Shown: piece by piece, positions 14,061 to 20,531 of the stretch
Layout of the letters: every line of letters begins with the position of its first letter
Numbering within the stretch: the stretch's first letter is position 1
Source: Pseudomonadota bacterium
GTDB taxonomy: Bacteria; Pseudomonadota; Alphaproteobacteria; Rhizobiales; Rhizobiaceae
NCBI GenBank assembly: GCA_023387775.1
Contig: JAEWHN010000078.1
Coordinates: forward strand, 1-20,531
Direction: 5' to 3'
DNA: 20,531 nt
Made by a program: the position numbers and the translations under genes
The notes under the pieces: generated by a model
The model's database searches: none
The model's input: only the letters and a program-made list of their open reading frames with translations
What the model was told of the DNA's origin: nothing

Positions 14061-15218
14061 ATGTACAAATCCGATCTCGTCTATGTGCGCCAGCAATTGG
14101 ACGCAGACGAGCGCCCGCCGGTCAACGAGCAGGGCGCCGTGGCCTGGCTGCGCAAAAATCTCTTCGCTTCGGTGCCCGATACGATTCTCACCTTCCTGGG
14201 CCTCGCCCTTCTGGCGCTCATACTGCCGCCCATTCTCCGGTGGGCGTTTCTGGAGGCGCAATGGTTTGGAACGGACCGCACCTTCTGCGCCACGGTCTCG
14301 CAGGGCGGCATCCAGCCCGATGGCTGGTCGGGTGCGTGCTGGGCCTTCGTGCGTGCGAAGTTCCTGCAATTCATGTTCGGGCAATATCCGATCGACCAGC
14401 GCTGGCGCGTGTTGCTCACCGGCGCGATCTTCGTCGGGCTGCTGGGGCCCTTGCTGGTGCCGGGCGCGCCCTACAAGCGGCTCAACGCCATCCTTCTTTT
14501 CGCAGTCTTTCCCTTCATTGCCTTCTTCCTGCTCGTGGGCGGTGTGTTCGGCCTGCCCTTCGTCGAAACCGCGCGCTGGGGCGGCCTGACGATCACGCTG
14601 GTGCTTTCCATCGTAGGCATCGCAGTGTCGCTGCCTGTCGGCATCCTGCTGGCGCTGGGGCGACGCTCCAAGCTGCCGGTCATCAAGCTTGCCAGCGTGA
14701 TCTTCATCGAGACGATCCGCGGCGTGCCGCTGGTGACGGTGCTGTTCATGGCCAGCGTCATGTTCCCGCTTTTCCTGCCGGCCGGCATGACTTTCGACAA
14801 GTTCCTGCGCGCCTTGATCGGCGTGGCGCTGTTTGCCTCTGCCTATATGGCCGAAGTGGTCAGGGGCGGTCTGCAGGCGATCCCGAGGGGGCAATATGAG
14901 GGAGCGGCGTCGATCGGCCTCAGTTACTGGCAGACGATGAGCCTGGTGATACTGCCGCAGTCACTGCGGCTGGTAATCCCGGGTATCGTCAACACCTTCA
15001 TCGGGCTCTTCAAGGATACGAGCCTGGTGACTATCATCGGCATGTTCGATCTGCTTGGCATCGTGCGCCAGAACTTCTCGGACGCCAACTGGGCTTCGCC
15101 TCAAACGCCGATCAGTGGGTTGGTATTCGCGGGGTTCATTTTCTGGCTGTTCTGTTTTGGCATGTCACGCTATTCGATCTATATGGAACACCGGCTTGCT
15201 ACCGGTCACAAACGATAA
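14061..15218 (+). CDS. aapM: General L-amino acid ABC transporter permease AapM
   Basis: This 385-residue partner permease of AapQ has TMs beginning at about residue 41 (TILTFLGLALLALILPPIL) and a cluster at 120-165. The permease core follows, with LPVGILLALGRRSKLPVIK, FIETIRGVPLVTVLFMASVM and the EAA loop EGAASIGLSYWQTMSLVILP. It carries a longer periplasmic insert (about 60-110, with two cysteines) as seen in AapM proteins. The start ATG is 2 nt after the aapQ stop, with GGAGAG at the end of aapQ as ribosome site, so the two are translated together. It works with AapJ, AapQ and AapP in uptake of many L-amino acids, and in rhizobia the Aap system also affects efflux. Confidence 0.95.
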   Translation: MYKSDLVYVRQQLDADERPPVNEQGAVAWLRKNLFASVPDTILTFLGLALLALILPPILRWAFLEAQWFGTDRTFCATVSQGGIQPDGWSGACWAFVRAKFLQFMFGQYPIDQRWRVLLTGAIFVGLLGPLLVPGAPYKRLNAILLFAVFPFIAFFLLVGGVFGLPFVETARWGGLTITLVLSIVGIAVSLPVGILLALGRRSKLPVIKLASVIFIETIRGVPLVTVLFMASVMFPLFLPAGMTFDKFLRALIGVALFASAYMAEVVRGGLQAIPRGQYEGAASIGLSYWQTMSLVILPQSLRLVIPGIVNTFIGLFKDTSLVTIIGMFDLLGIVRQNFSDANWASPQTPISGLVFAGFIFWLFCFGMSRYSIYMEHRLATGHKR

Positions 15219-15231
15219 AGGGGTTCGGCCT

Positions 15232-16035
15232 ATGGCCACAGAAAACGCAGTCAGAGCCGAAGAGATCCGGGTCGACGCCGCCAAGATGCACATCTCGGAA
15301 ACGGATGTGGCCATCGACATCGTGGGCATGCACAAGTGGTATGGCGAATTCCATGTGCTGAAGGACATCAACCTGCGCGTGATGCGCGGCGAGCGTATCG
15401 TCGTCTGCGGCCCGTCGGGCTCGGGCAAGTCGACCATGATCCGCTGCATCAACCGGCTGGAGGAGCACCAGAAGGGCAAGATCATCGTTGATGGCAAGGA
15501 GCTGTCCAACGATCTCAAGAAGATCGACGAGGTGCGCCGCGAGGTCGGCATGGTGTTCCAGCACTTCAACCTGTTCCCGCACCTGACGATCCTGGAGAAC
15601 TGCACGCTCGCGCCGATCTGGGTGCGCAAGATGCCGAAGAAGCAGGCCGAGGAAGTCGCCATGCATTTCCTCAAGCGGGTGAAGATTCCCGAACAGGCTC
15701 ACAAATATCCGGGCCAGCTTTCGGGCGGCCAGCAGCAGCGCGTGGCGATTGCGCGCTCGCTGTGCATGAACCCGCGCATCATGCTGTTCGATGAGCCGAC
15801 CTCGGCGCTAGACCCCGAGATGATCAAGGAAGTGCTGGAAACCATGGTCGGTCTGGCCGAAGAAGGCATGACCATGCTGTGCGTGACGCACGAGATGGGC
15901 TTTGCCCGCAAGGTCGCCAACCGGGTGATCTTCATGGACCAGGGCCAGATCGTGGAGCAGAACACGCCGGGCGAGTTCTTCGACCATCCGCAGCACGAGC
16001 GGACGAAACTGTTCCTGTCGCAGATCCTGCATTGA
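15232..16035 (+). CDS. aapP: General L-amino acid ABC transporter ATP-binding protein AapP
   Basis: This 267-residue ATPase shows every ABC motif: Walker A GPSGSGKST (60-68), Q-loop Gln110 in GMVFQHFNLFPHLT, signature LSGGQ (163-167), Walker B IMLFDEP (183-189) with catalytic Glu, D-loop SALD, and switch His220 in VTHEMGF. It powers AapQM. The ATG at 15232 is chosen because AAAGGGG stands about 8 nt upstream and it is 13 bp after aapM; a longer frame lies inside aapM and lacks family similarity. The first 24 residues before VAIDIVGMHKWYGEFHVL are an N-terminal extension common in AapP. A Rho-independent terminator follows 45 bp after the stop. Confidence 0.97.
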   Translation: MATENAVRAEEIRVDAAKMHISETDVAIDIVGMHKWYGEFHVLKDINLRVMRGERIVVCGPSGSGKSTMIRCINRLEEHQKGKIIVDGKELSNDLKKIDEVRREVGMVFQHFNLFPHLTILENCTLAPIWVRKMPKKQAEEVAMHFLKRVKIPEQAHKYPGQLSGGQQQRVAIARSLCMNPRIMLFDEPTSALDPEMIKEVLETMVGLAEEGMTMLCVTHEMGFARKVANRVIFMDQGQIVEQNTPGEFFDHPQHERTKLFLSQILH

Positions 16036-16080
16036 TCCGCCAGCGCCGGCACCTGCCGGATGCTGCAGTCAAATGAACAG

Positions 16081-16110
16081 AGCCCGGCTGGCATTCAGCC
16101 GGGCTTTTTT
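16081..16110 (+). terminator. Rho-independent terminator of the aapJQMP operon
   Basis: AGCCCGGCTG (16081-16090) pairs perfectly with CAGCCGGGCT (16096-16105) across a 5-nt loop (GCATT) and is followed by a T run (16105-16110). It is placed 45 bp after the aapP stop. Confidence 0.93.
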
Positions 16111-16144
16111 GTCAGGGCGACTGAAATCCGACGAGGCATGGAAG

Positions 16145-16170
16145 ACGGGGCGGATCTTGTGAAGCCCCGT
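16145..16170 (-). terminator. Possible stem-loop after the FAD monooxygenase gene
   Basis: ACGGGGC (16145-16151) and GCCCCGT (16164-16170) are exact complements with a 12-nt loop, 4 nt beyond the monooxygenase stop on the minus strand. No T run follows on that strand, so a terminator role is uncertain. Confidence 0.35.
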
Positions 16171-16174
16171 AGGG

Positions 16175-17389
16175 TCAGACCGATGTGGGTTCCCAGCCGT
16201 AGAGCCAGTCGAGGTCGGCGGCGAGCTTTTCCGGCGGCCGGGTCTTCAGCACGAGGTTGCGGGCCAGAGCGACCGGCCCCCAGGCCTGCCAGGCAAAATG
16301 GTTGAAGGCGCCACGGCGGGCGACGGCCGCCACGCGCGGCCGGCGCGACGCTTCCCATGCGGCGAGGGCGGGATCGAGTTCGCCCGACCTGGCAGCCACG
16401 AAGGCGGCAAGCGTGTCGGCGTCCTCGATGGCCATGGCCGCGCCCTGTGCCGCAAAGGGCGTCATCGCATGCGCCGCGTCGCCGATGAGCGCGACGCCCG
16501 GCGCAATCCAGCGGGATTTCGATGGCACCGTATGGATCGGCCATGCGGTCCACGGTCCCGCATCTTCGGCCAGTCGCGCCAGGGCAGGGGCGGTGTGGCG
16601 CATGGCCCGCTTCAGCATGGCGATGTCGGCTTTGCCCGCCCAGCCTTCGGCAAGCGCCTTGCCGGGCGTGAAGGCGACCAGGTTGAAGGCCGCGCCGCCG
16701 CGCACCGGATAGGCAATGAGGTGGAAGCCCGAATGCAGGAAGGCATTGACCGCGTCGTGGGAAGCGAAGGAGGCGAATGCTTGTCCCGCCTCGCTGTCGC
16801 TCTGGATCACCGTGCGCCAGGCCAGTTCGCCATGGAACTGGCTGTTGCCTCCACCGACCAGGCCTCGCACCGAGGACCAGACGCCGTCCGCGCCGACAAG
16901 AAGCAGGCCGTTAGTGTCCGCAGCAGCGCCGCCGGGCGCTCGGAAACTGGCGGAGATACCAGAGGCATCGCCGCTAAACCCGCGCAGCTCGGCGCCCTTG
17001 GTCAGCCTGATCGCGGGCTGCCGCGACACGGCCTCCAGCAGTGCGGCCTGCAGATCCGCCCGGTGGACGACCAGATAGGGCGCACGCCAACGCTGTTCGG
17101 CGGTGGCGCCCAAAGGCACGCGGGCGAGTTCGGTAAGCGTCCTTGCGTCGCGCAGAATCACGCCCTGAGGGCGCACCGCTTTCGGCAGGAGCAACTCCAG
17201 AACGCCCAATCGATCCAGTATGCGGGTGGCGTTAGGGGAAAGCTGCAGGCCCGCGCCGACCTCGACAAGGCTTTCGGAACGTTCGAAGATTTCGACCGAG
17301 AAGCCGCGCCGGGCAAAGGCGAGGGCCGCTGTGAGGCCGGCTATGCCGGCTCCTGCGACGATGATCTGACGGGAGCGCGAGATGTCCAT
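16175..17389 (-). CDS. FAD-dependent monooxygenase (UbiH / salicylate-hydroxylase-like)
   Basis: This 404-residue group A flavoprotein monooxygenase uses NAD(P)H and O2 to hydroxylate an aromatic or related substrate. It shows the three family fingerprints: GxGxxG in VAGAGIAGLTAA (11-22) with the ribose-binding Glu in EIFERSE; the DG motif VGADGVWSSVR (165-175); and the GD motif ALIGDAAHAMTPFAAQG (300-316). The overall pattern resembles 3-hydroxybenzoate 6-hydroxylase and salicylate hydroxylase rather than UbiH itself, but the substrate cannot be assigned. It starts 28 bp after the zinc-finger gene on the same strand and is likely cotranscribed. Its ribosome site is weak. The start at 17389 gives a standard N-terminus just ahead of the FAD fold. 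It lies about 12 kb from the PKS operon and is not considered part of that pathway. Confidence 0.92.
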   Translation of the reverse strand: MDISRSRQIIVAGAGIAGLTAALAFARRGFSVEIFERSESLVEVGAGLQLSPNATRILDRLGVLELLLPKAVRPQGVILRDARTLTELARVPLGATAEQRWRAPYLVVHRADLQAALLEAVSRQPAIRLTKGAELRGFSGDASGISASFRAPGGAAADTNGLLLVGADGVWSSVRGLVGGGNSQFHGELAWRTVIQSDSEAGQAFASFASHDAVNAFLHSGFHLIAYPVRGGAAFNLVAFTPGKALAEGWAGKADIAMLKRAMRHTAPALARLAEDAGPWTAWPIHTVPSKSRWIAPGVALIGDAAHAMTPFAAQGAAMAIEDADTLAAFVAARSGELDPALAAWEASRRPRVAAVARRGAFNHFAWQAWGPVALARNLVLKTRPPEKLAADLDWLYGWEPTSV

Positions 17390-17417
17390 TGGACCGGCCG
17401 CCGCGCGAAAGCGCCTG

Positions 17418-17663
17418 TCAGGCGGCCTGGATCTGGTAGAGGCAGTTTTCCGGGCGCGTCTCGTTGGCCTTCAGGCTGGCGTTGAAACGATAGAGCGTCG
17501 AGCAATAGGGGCAGACCTTCTCCGAATCGGCGCCCATGTCGAGGAACACGTGCGGATGGTCGAAGGGCGGGGTGGCGCCCACGCACATGAATTCCTTCAC
17601 GCCGATCTCGATTACGGCGTGACCCGCGTCATTCTGGAAATGGGGAATGGAACCGCCGGCCAT
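17418..17663 (-). CDS. Zinc-finger (CHCC) domain protein, NDUFS6-like
   Basis: This 81-residue protein has the CHCC zinc site Cys27, His36, Cys51 and Cys54 (FMCVGATPPFDHPHVFLDMG, then EKVCPYCSTLYRF). This is the zf-CHCC family, whose mitochondrial member is the complex I 13 kDa subunit NDUFS6, required for late assembly of the NADH dehydrogenase arm; alphaproteobacterial versions are free-standing small proteins. The start ATG at 17663 has AGGAG 6 nt upstream. It is the first gene of a two-gene minus-strand unit with the FAD monooxygenase, and diverges from ppk across 156 bp. Complex I function in this organism is inferred from the family. Confidence 0.92.
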   Translation of the reverse strand: MAGGSIPHFQNDAGHAVIEIGVKEFMCVGATPPFDHPHVFLDMGADSEKVCPYCSTLYRFNASLKANETRPENCLYQIQAA

Positions 17664-17819
17664 GGCTTTCTCCTGTCACTTGCAGCCTGCTCATAGCAGG
17701 GGTTTGGTGCTTCGCCAATCGCTTTGCAAGCCGTGCGAAATCAAACTGTCGCAAATCCCTGTCAGGAGGTAAGCTAGGCGCAACAAGCGGCAAAGCGCCG
17801 TAAAAGGATAAAGAGGGAA

Positions 17820-20027
17820 ATGAACGAACTCAGGCCGGTCCAGACCGAATTCACCACCGTAAGCACTGCCGACGGCGATGTTTCCTCCGGCAACCCGGAC
17901 CGATTTGTCAATCGTGAGTTCTCCTGGCTTCAGTTCAATCGCCGAGTGCTGGAAGAATCGCAGAACCAGCGGCATCCGCTGCTGGAGCGAGTGCGCTTCC
18001 TGTCCATTTCCGCCGCCAATCTCGACGAGTTCTTCATGGTGCGCGTGGCGGGCCTCGCTGGTCAGGTCCGGCAGGGGATAGCTGTCCGGAGCCCTGACGG
18101 CCGCACGCCCGAGCAGCAGCTTGAACAGATATTGGTGGAGGTGGAGCGCCTGCAGGAGGACCAGCAGAAGAGCCTGTCCAGCCTGGCGGAGCTCCTGAAA
18201 AAGGAGGGTATCGAAAGCGTCGCGGGCAACGCGTTGAACAAGGATGAGAAGGCCTGGCTGGAAGAGCATTTCCTGGAGCAGATATTCCCCGTTCTGACGC
18301 CCCTGTCGATCGATCCGGCGCATCCGTTCCCCTTCATCCCCAACCTCGGCTTCTCCATCGCCTTGCAGCTTCGCCAGCGCGACAGCGGCGAGGAAATGAC
18401 GGCACTGCTGCGCCTTCCGCCGGCGCTGAAGCGCTATATCCGGCTGCCGGCACGCAAGAGCTGCGTGCGCTTCATTCCTCTGGAAGCCACCGTCAACCTG
18501 TTCATCGGAAAGCTGTTCCCCGGCTATGAGGTCAAGGGGGCGGGCACGTTCCGCATCATTCGCGACAGCGATATCGAGGTGGAGGAGGAAGCGGAGGACC
18601 TGGTCCAGCTCTTCGAAACGGCCCTGAAGCGGCGGCGGCGCGGACAGGTGATCCGCATCGAGTTTGACAATCAGATCCCTGACGAACTGCGCGAATTCGT
18701 GGCCACCGAGCTGGGTGTCTCGCCCGCGCGCATCAGCGTGCTGACCGGGCCGCTGGCACTCAGCCAGATATCGGAGATCGTGGCGCTTCCGCGCGACGAC
18801 TTGAAGTTCCCGCCCTTCAACCCGCGTTTCCCCGAGCGCGTGCGCGACCATGGCGGCGACTGCTTCGCGGCGATCCGCGAGAAGGACTTCATCGTCCACC
18901 ATCCCTACGAATCTTTCGACGTGGTGGTGCAATTCCTGCGCCAGGCCGCGGCCGATCCCGACGTGGTGGCAATCAAGCAGACGCTGTACAGGACCTCGAA
19001 CGACAGCCCCATCGTTCGCGCGCTGATCGACGCCGCGGAAGCGGGCAAGTCGGTCACGGCGCTGGTGGAGTTAAAGGCGCGTTTCGACGAGGAGGCGAAT
19101 ATCCGCTGGTCGCGCGACCTGGAGCGCGCCGGCGTGCAGGTGGTGTTCGGCTTCATCGAGTTGAAGACGCATGCGAAAATGTCGCTGGTGGTGCGCCGGG
19201 AAGAGGGGCGGCTGCGCAACTACGTGCATCTGGGCACCGGCAATTACCACCCGGTCACGGCGCGCATCTACACCGACCTTTCCTTCTTCACCACCGACCC
19301 GCATATCGCCCGGGATGTGGCGCAGCTTTTCAACTTCATCACCGGCTACGCGCAGCCGACCGAAGAGATGCTGCTGGCGATGTCGCCGCTGACGCTCAGA
19401 AGCCGCATTCTCAAGCACATTACGGACGAGGTCGCGCATGCCAAGGCTGGCCGCCCGGCGCAGATCTGGATGAAGATGAACTCGCTGGTCGATCCTATCA
19501 TCATCGACGCGCTTTACGACGCCAGCCTTGCCGGGGTGGAAATCGACCTCGTGGTGCGCGGCATCTGCTGCCTGAGACCGCAGGTGCCGGGCTTGTCGGA
19601 GAATATCCGGGTGAAATCGATCATCGGCCGCTTCCTCGAGCACAGCCGCATCTACTGTTTCGGCAATGGCCATGGCCTGCCATCGGACGATGCCATCGTC
19701 TATATCGGCTCGGCCGATCTGATGCCGCGCAACCTCGATCGCCGCGTCGAAACGATCGTTCCCATCCTGAATCCGACCGTGCACGAGCAGGTGCTGGGTC
19801 AGATCATGCTGGGAAATATCATGGACAACCAGCAAAGTTTCGAAGTATTGGCAGACGGTACCTCGCGGCGCATCGTGCCGGACGAGGGCGAAGAACCGTT
19901 CAACGCGCAGGAATACTTCATGACCAATCCCAGCCTGTCAGGACGGGGCGACGCCTTGAAGTCGCATGCGCCCAAGCGCATCGCGCAGTTCAAGCGCCGC
20001 AAGAAAACCCTAGCTATCCAGGGCTAG
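17820..20027 (+). CDS. ppk: Polyphosphate kinase 1
   Basis: The 735-residue length is normal. The enzyme reversibly transfers the gamma phosphate of ATP to polyphosphate and autophosphorylates on histidine. Domains in order are an N-terminal helical domain (FVNREFSWLQFNRRVLEES at 29-47, then LSISAANLDEFFMVRVAG at 61-78), the head domain (ending about 320), and two PLD-like catalytic domains. The phosphorylated His is His451 in LKTHAKMSLVV, followed by YVHLGTGNYHPVTARIYTD. The second catalytic His is His608 in FLEHSRIYCFGNG, and SADLMPRNLDRRVE follows near the C-terminus. The ATG at 17820 is preceded by purine-rich AAAAGGA and GAGGG. The stop is 8 bp before ppx, so the synthesising and degrading enzymes are in one unit. 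Confidence 0.97.
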   Translation: MNELRPVQTEFTTVSTADGDVSSGNPDRFVNREFSWLQFNRRVLEESQNQRHPLLERVRFLSISAANLDEFFMVRVAGLAGQVRQGIAVRSPDGRTPEQQLEQILVEVERLQEDQQKSLSSLAELLKKEGIESVAGNALNKDEKAWLEEHFLEQIFPVLTPLSIDPAHPFPFIPNLGFSIALQLRQRDSGEEMTALLRLPPALKRYIRLPARKSCVRFIPLEATVNLFIGKLFPGYEVKGAGTFRIIRDSDIEVEEEAEDLVQLFETALKRRRRGQVIRIEFDNQIPDELREFVATELGVSPARISVLTGPLALSQISEIVALPRDDLKFPPFNPRFPERVRDHGGDCFAAIREKDFIVHHPYESFDVVVQFLRQAAADPDVVAIKQTLYRTSNDSPIVRALIDAAEAGKSVTALVELKARFDEEANIRWSRDLERAGVQVVFGFIELKTHAKMSLVVRREEGRLRNYVHLGTGNYHPVTARIYTDLSFFTTDPHIARDVAQLFNFITGYAQPTEEMLLAMSPLTLRSRILKHITDEVAHAKAGRPAQIWMKMNSLVDPIIIDALYDASLAGVEIDLVVRGICCLRPQVPGLSENIRVKSIIGRFLEHSRIYCFGNGHGLPSDDAIVYIGSADLMPRNLDRRVETIVPILNPTVHEQVLGQIMLGNIMDNQQSFEVLADGTSRRIVPDEGEEPFNAQEYFMTNPSLSGRGDALKSHAPKRIAQFKRRKKTLAIQG

Positions 20028-20035
20028 CCCTCCTG

Positions 20036-20531
20036 ATGATCGCACGATCCCAGGGGCGATTGCAGGATCGCCGACCGATTTCCGTCATAGATATCGGGTC
20101 GAACTCGATTCGCCTGGTGGTCTATGAGGGCATCGCCCGTTCGCCCACCATCCTGTTCAACGAGAAGATGCTTGCCGGGCTCGGGCGCGGCATCGTCGCG
20201 ACGGGCAAGCTCGACCCCGAGGCGGTTACCCGCGCCATAGAGGAATTCGGGCGGTTTCGCGCGCTCTCGGACCAGGCCGGCGCCGGCGATCTTTATGTGA
20301 TCGCCACTGCCGCGGCGCGCGAGGCCGAAAACGGCCTGGACTTCATCCACCGCGCCGAGAAGATCCTGCGCACCGAGATCCGCGTTCTGAGCGGCCGCGA
20401 AGAAGCGCACTATTCGGCCCTTGGGGTATTGTCGAGCTTCCACCCGGCCGACGGCATCGTCGGCGACCTTGGCGGTGGCAGTCTCGAACTGGTCGAGGTC
20501 GAGGGCGAGAATATCGGCGACGGCATAACCC
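20036..20531 (+). CDS. ppx: Exopolyphosphatase (Ppx/GppA family), N-terminal part, runs off window
   Basis: The frame opens at ATG 20036, 8 bp after the ppk stop, and is open to the window edge (165 codons seen). It is an ASKHA-fold phosphatase that removes terminal phosphate from polyphosphate; GppA-type relatives also hydrolyse pppGpp. Visible motifs are the phosphate-1 loop VIDIGSNSIRLVVY (17-30), IATAAAREAEN (89-99), the catalytic Glu region VLSGREEAHYSALG (117-130), and the phosphate-2 loop GDLGGGSLEL (143-152). The ribosome site is weak, so translation is probably coupled to ppk. Whether the protein carries the C-terminal HD-like domain cannot be seen. An upstream start inside ppk is possible but not needed. 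Confidence 0.94.
   Translation, partial: MIARSQGRLQDRRPISVIDIGSNSIRLVVYEGIARSPTILFNEKMLAGLGRGIVATGKLDPEAVTRAIEEFGRFRALSDQAGAGDLYVIATAAAREAENGLDFIHRAEKILRTEIRVLSGREEAHYSALGVLSSFHPADGIVGDLGGGSLELVEVEGENIGDGIT

Noticed and set aside
16175..17389. The FAD monooxygenase as the missing oxidase of the PKS pathway
   Set aside because: It is about 12 kb away, separated by many housekeeping genes, and is linked instead to the zinc-finger gene.
17753..17770. Two CTGTC elements upstream of ppk resembling a PHO box
   Set aside because: The repeats are 13 nt apart rather than the 11 nt of a PhoB box, and the second half-matches are poor; not strong enough to call.
17691..18932. A 413-codon minus-strand frame opposite the start of ppk
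   Set aside because: Antisense shadow of ppk; no domain seen and ppk motifs are intact on the plus strand.
1..20531. CRISPR arrays, insertion sequences and phage genes
   Set aside because: No regularly spaced repeats, transposase or integrase motifs, or phage structural genes were seen on either strand.

Overview
The window reads as chromosomal DNA of an alphaproteobacterium of the Hyphomicrobiales (Rhizobiales), probably of the Phyllobacteriaceae/Mesorhizobium type. The reasons are high GC, a complete general amino-acid transporter operon aapJQMP, homologues of the complex I accessory subunits NDUFS4 and NDUFS6 encoded as separate genes, and a ppk-ppx pair. The assignment to order is firm by gene content; the assignment to family is inference.

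Layout. (1) 1-939 is the 3' part of recQ. (2) About 940-8150 looks like an accessory block. A leftward operon encodes a type III polyketide synthase, a SAM methyltransferase coupled to it by an ATGA overlap, and a 14-TM-type MFS exporter. Diverging from it is a large ATPase/LuxR (LAL-like) regulator, followed by a small secreted protein of unknown function. The gap between synthase and regulator carries a decayed short-chain dehydrogenase, and the right edge of the block abuts the cut-off 5' end of an alpha/beta-hydrolase gene. (3) 8371-8882 is a tight minus-strand cluster tRNA-Pro, NDUFS4-like subunit, tRNA-Arg. (4) 8980-11401 holds, on the minus strand, a prokaryotic ionotropic-glutamate-receptor-like protein and a metC-type lyase. 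(5) 11771-16035 is aapJ-aapQ-aapM-aapP, closed by a clear Rho-independent terminator. (6) 16175-17663 holds, on the minus strand, a zinc-finger protein (NDUFS6-like) and an FAD monooxygenase. (7) 17820-20531 is ppk followed after 8 bp by the start of ppx, which runs off the window.

How parts may work together. The PKS, methyltransferase and exporter form a plausible make-methylate-export unit for an alkylpyrone or phenolic-lipid-like product, and the divergent regulator is its natural candidate controller. The aap genes make a complete ABC importer for L-amino acids, with a strong hairpin between the binding-protein gene and the permeases that may set their ratio. ppk and ppx make and degrade polyphosphate. 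The two complex I accessory proteins sit about 9 kb apart in the same window. The most unusual items are the divergent pore of the glutamate-receptor-like protein, and the relics (dehydrogenase and hydrolase) that mark the rearranged PKS block. Product identities are inferred from protein motifs only; no database search was possible.
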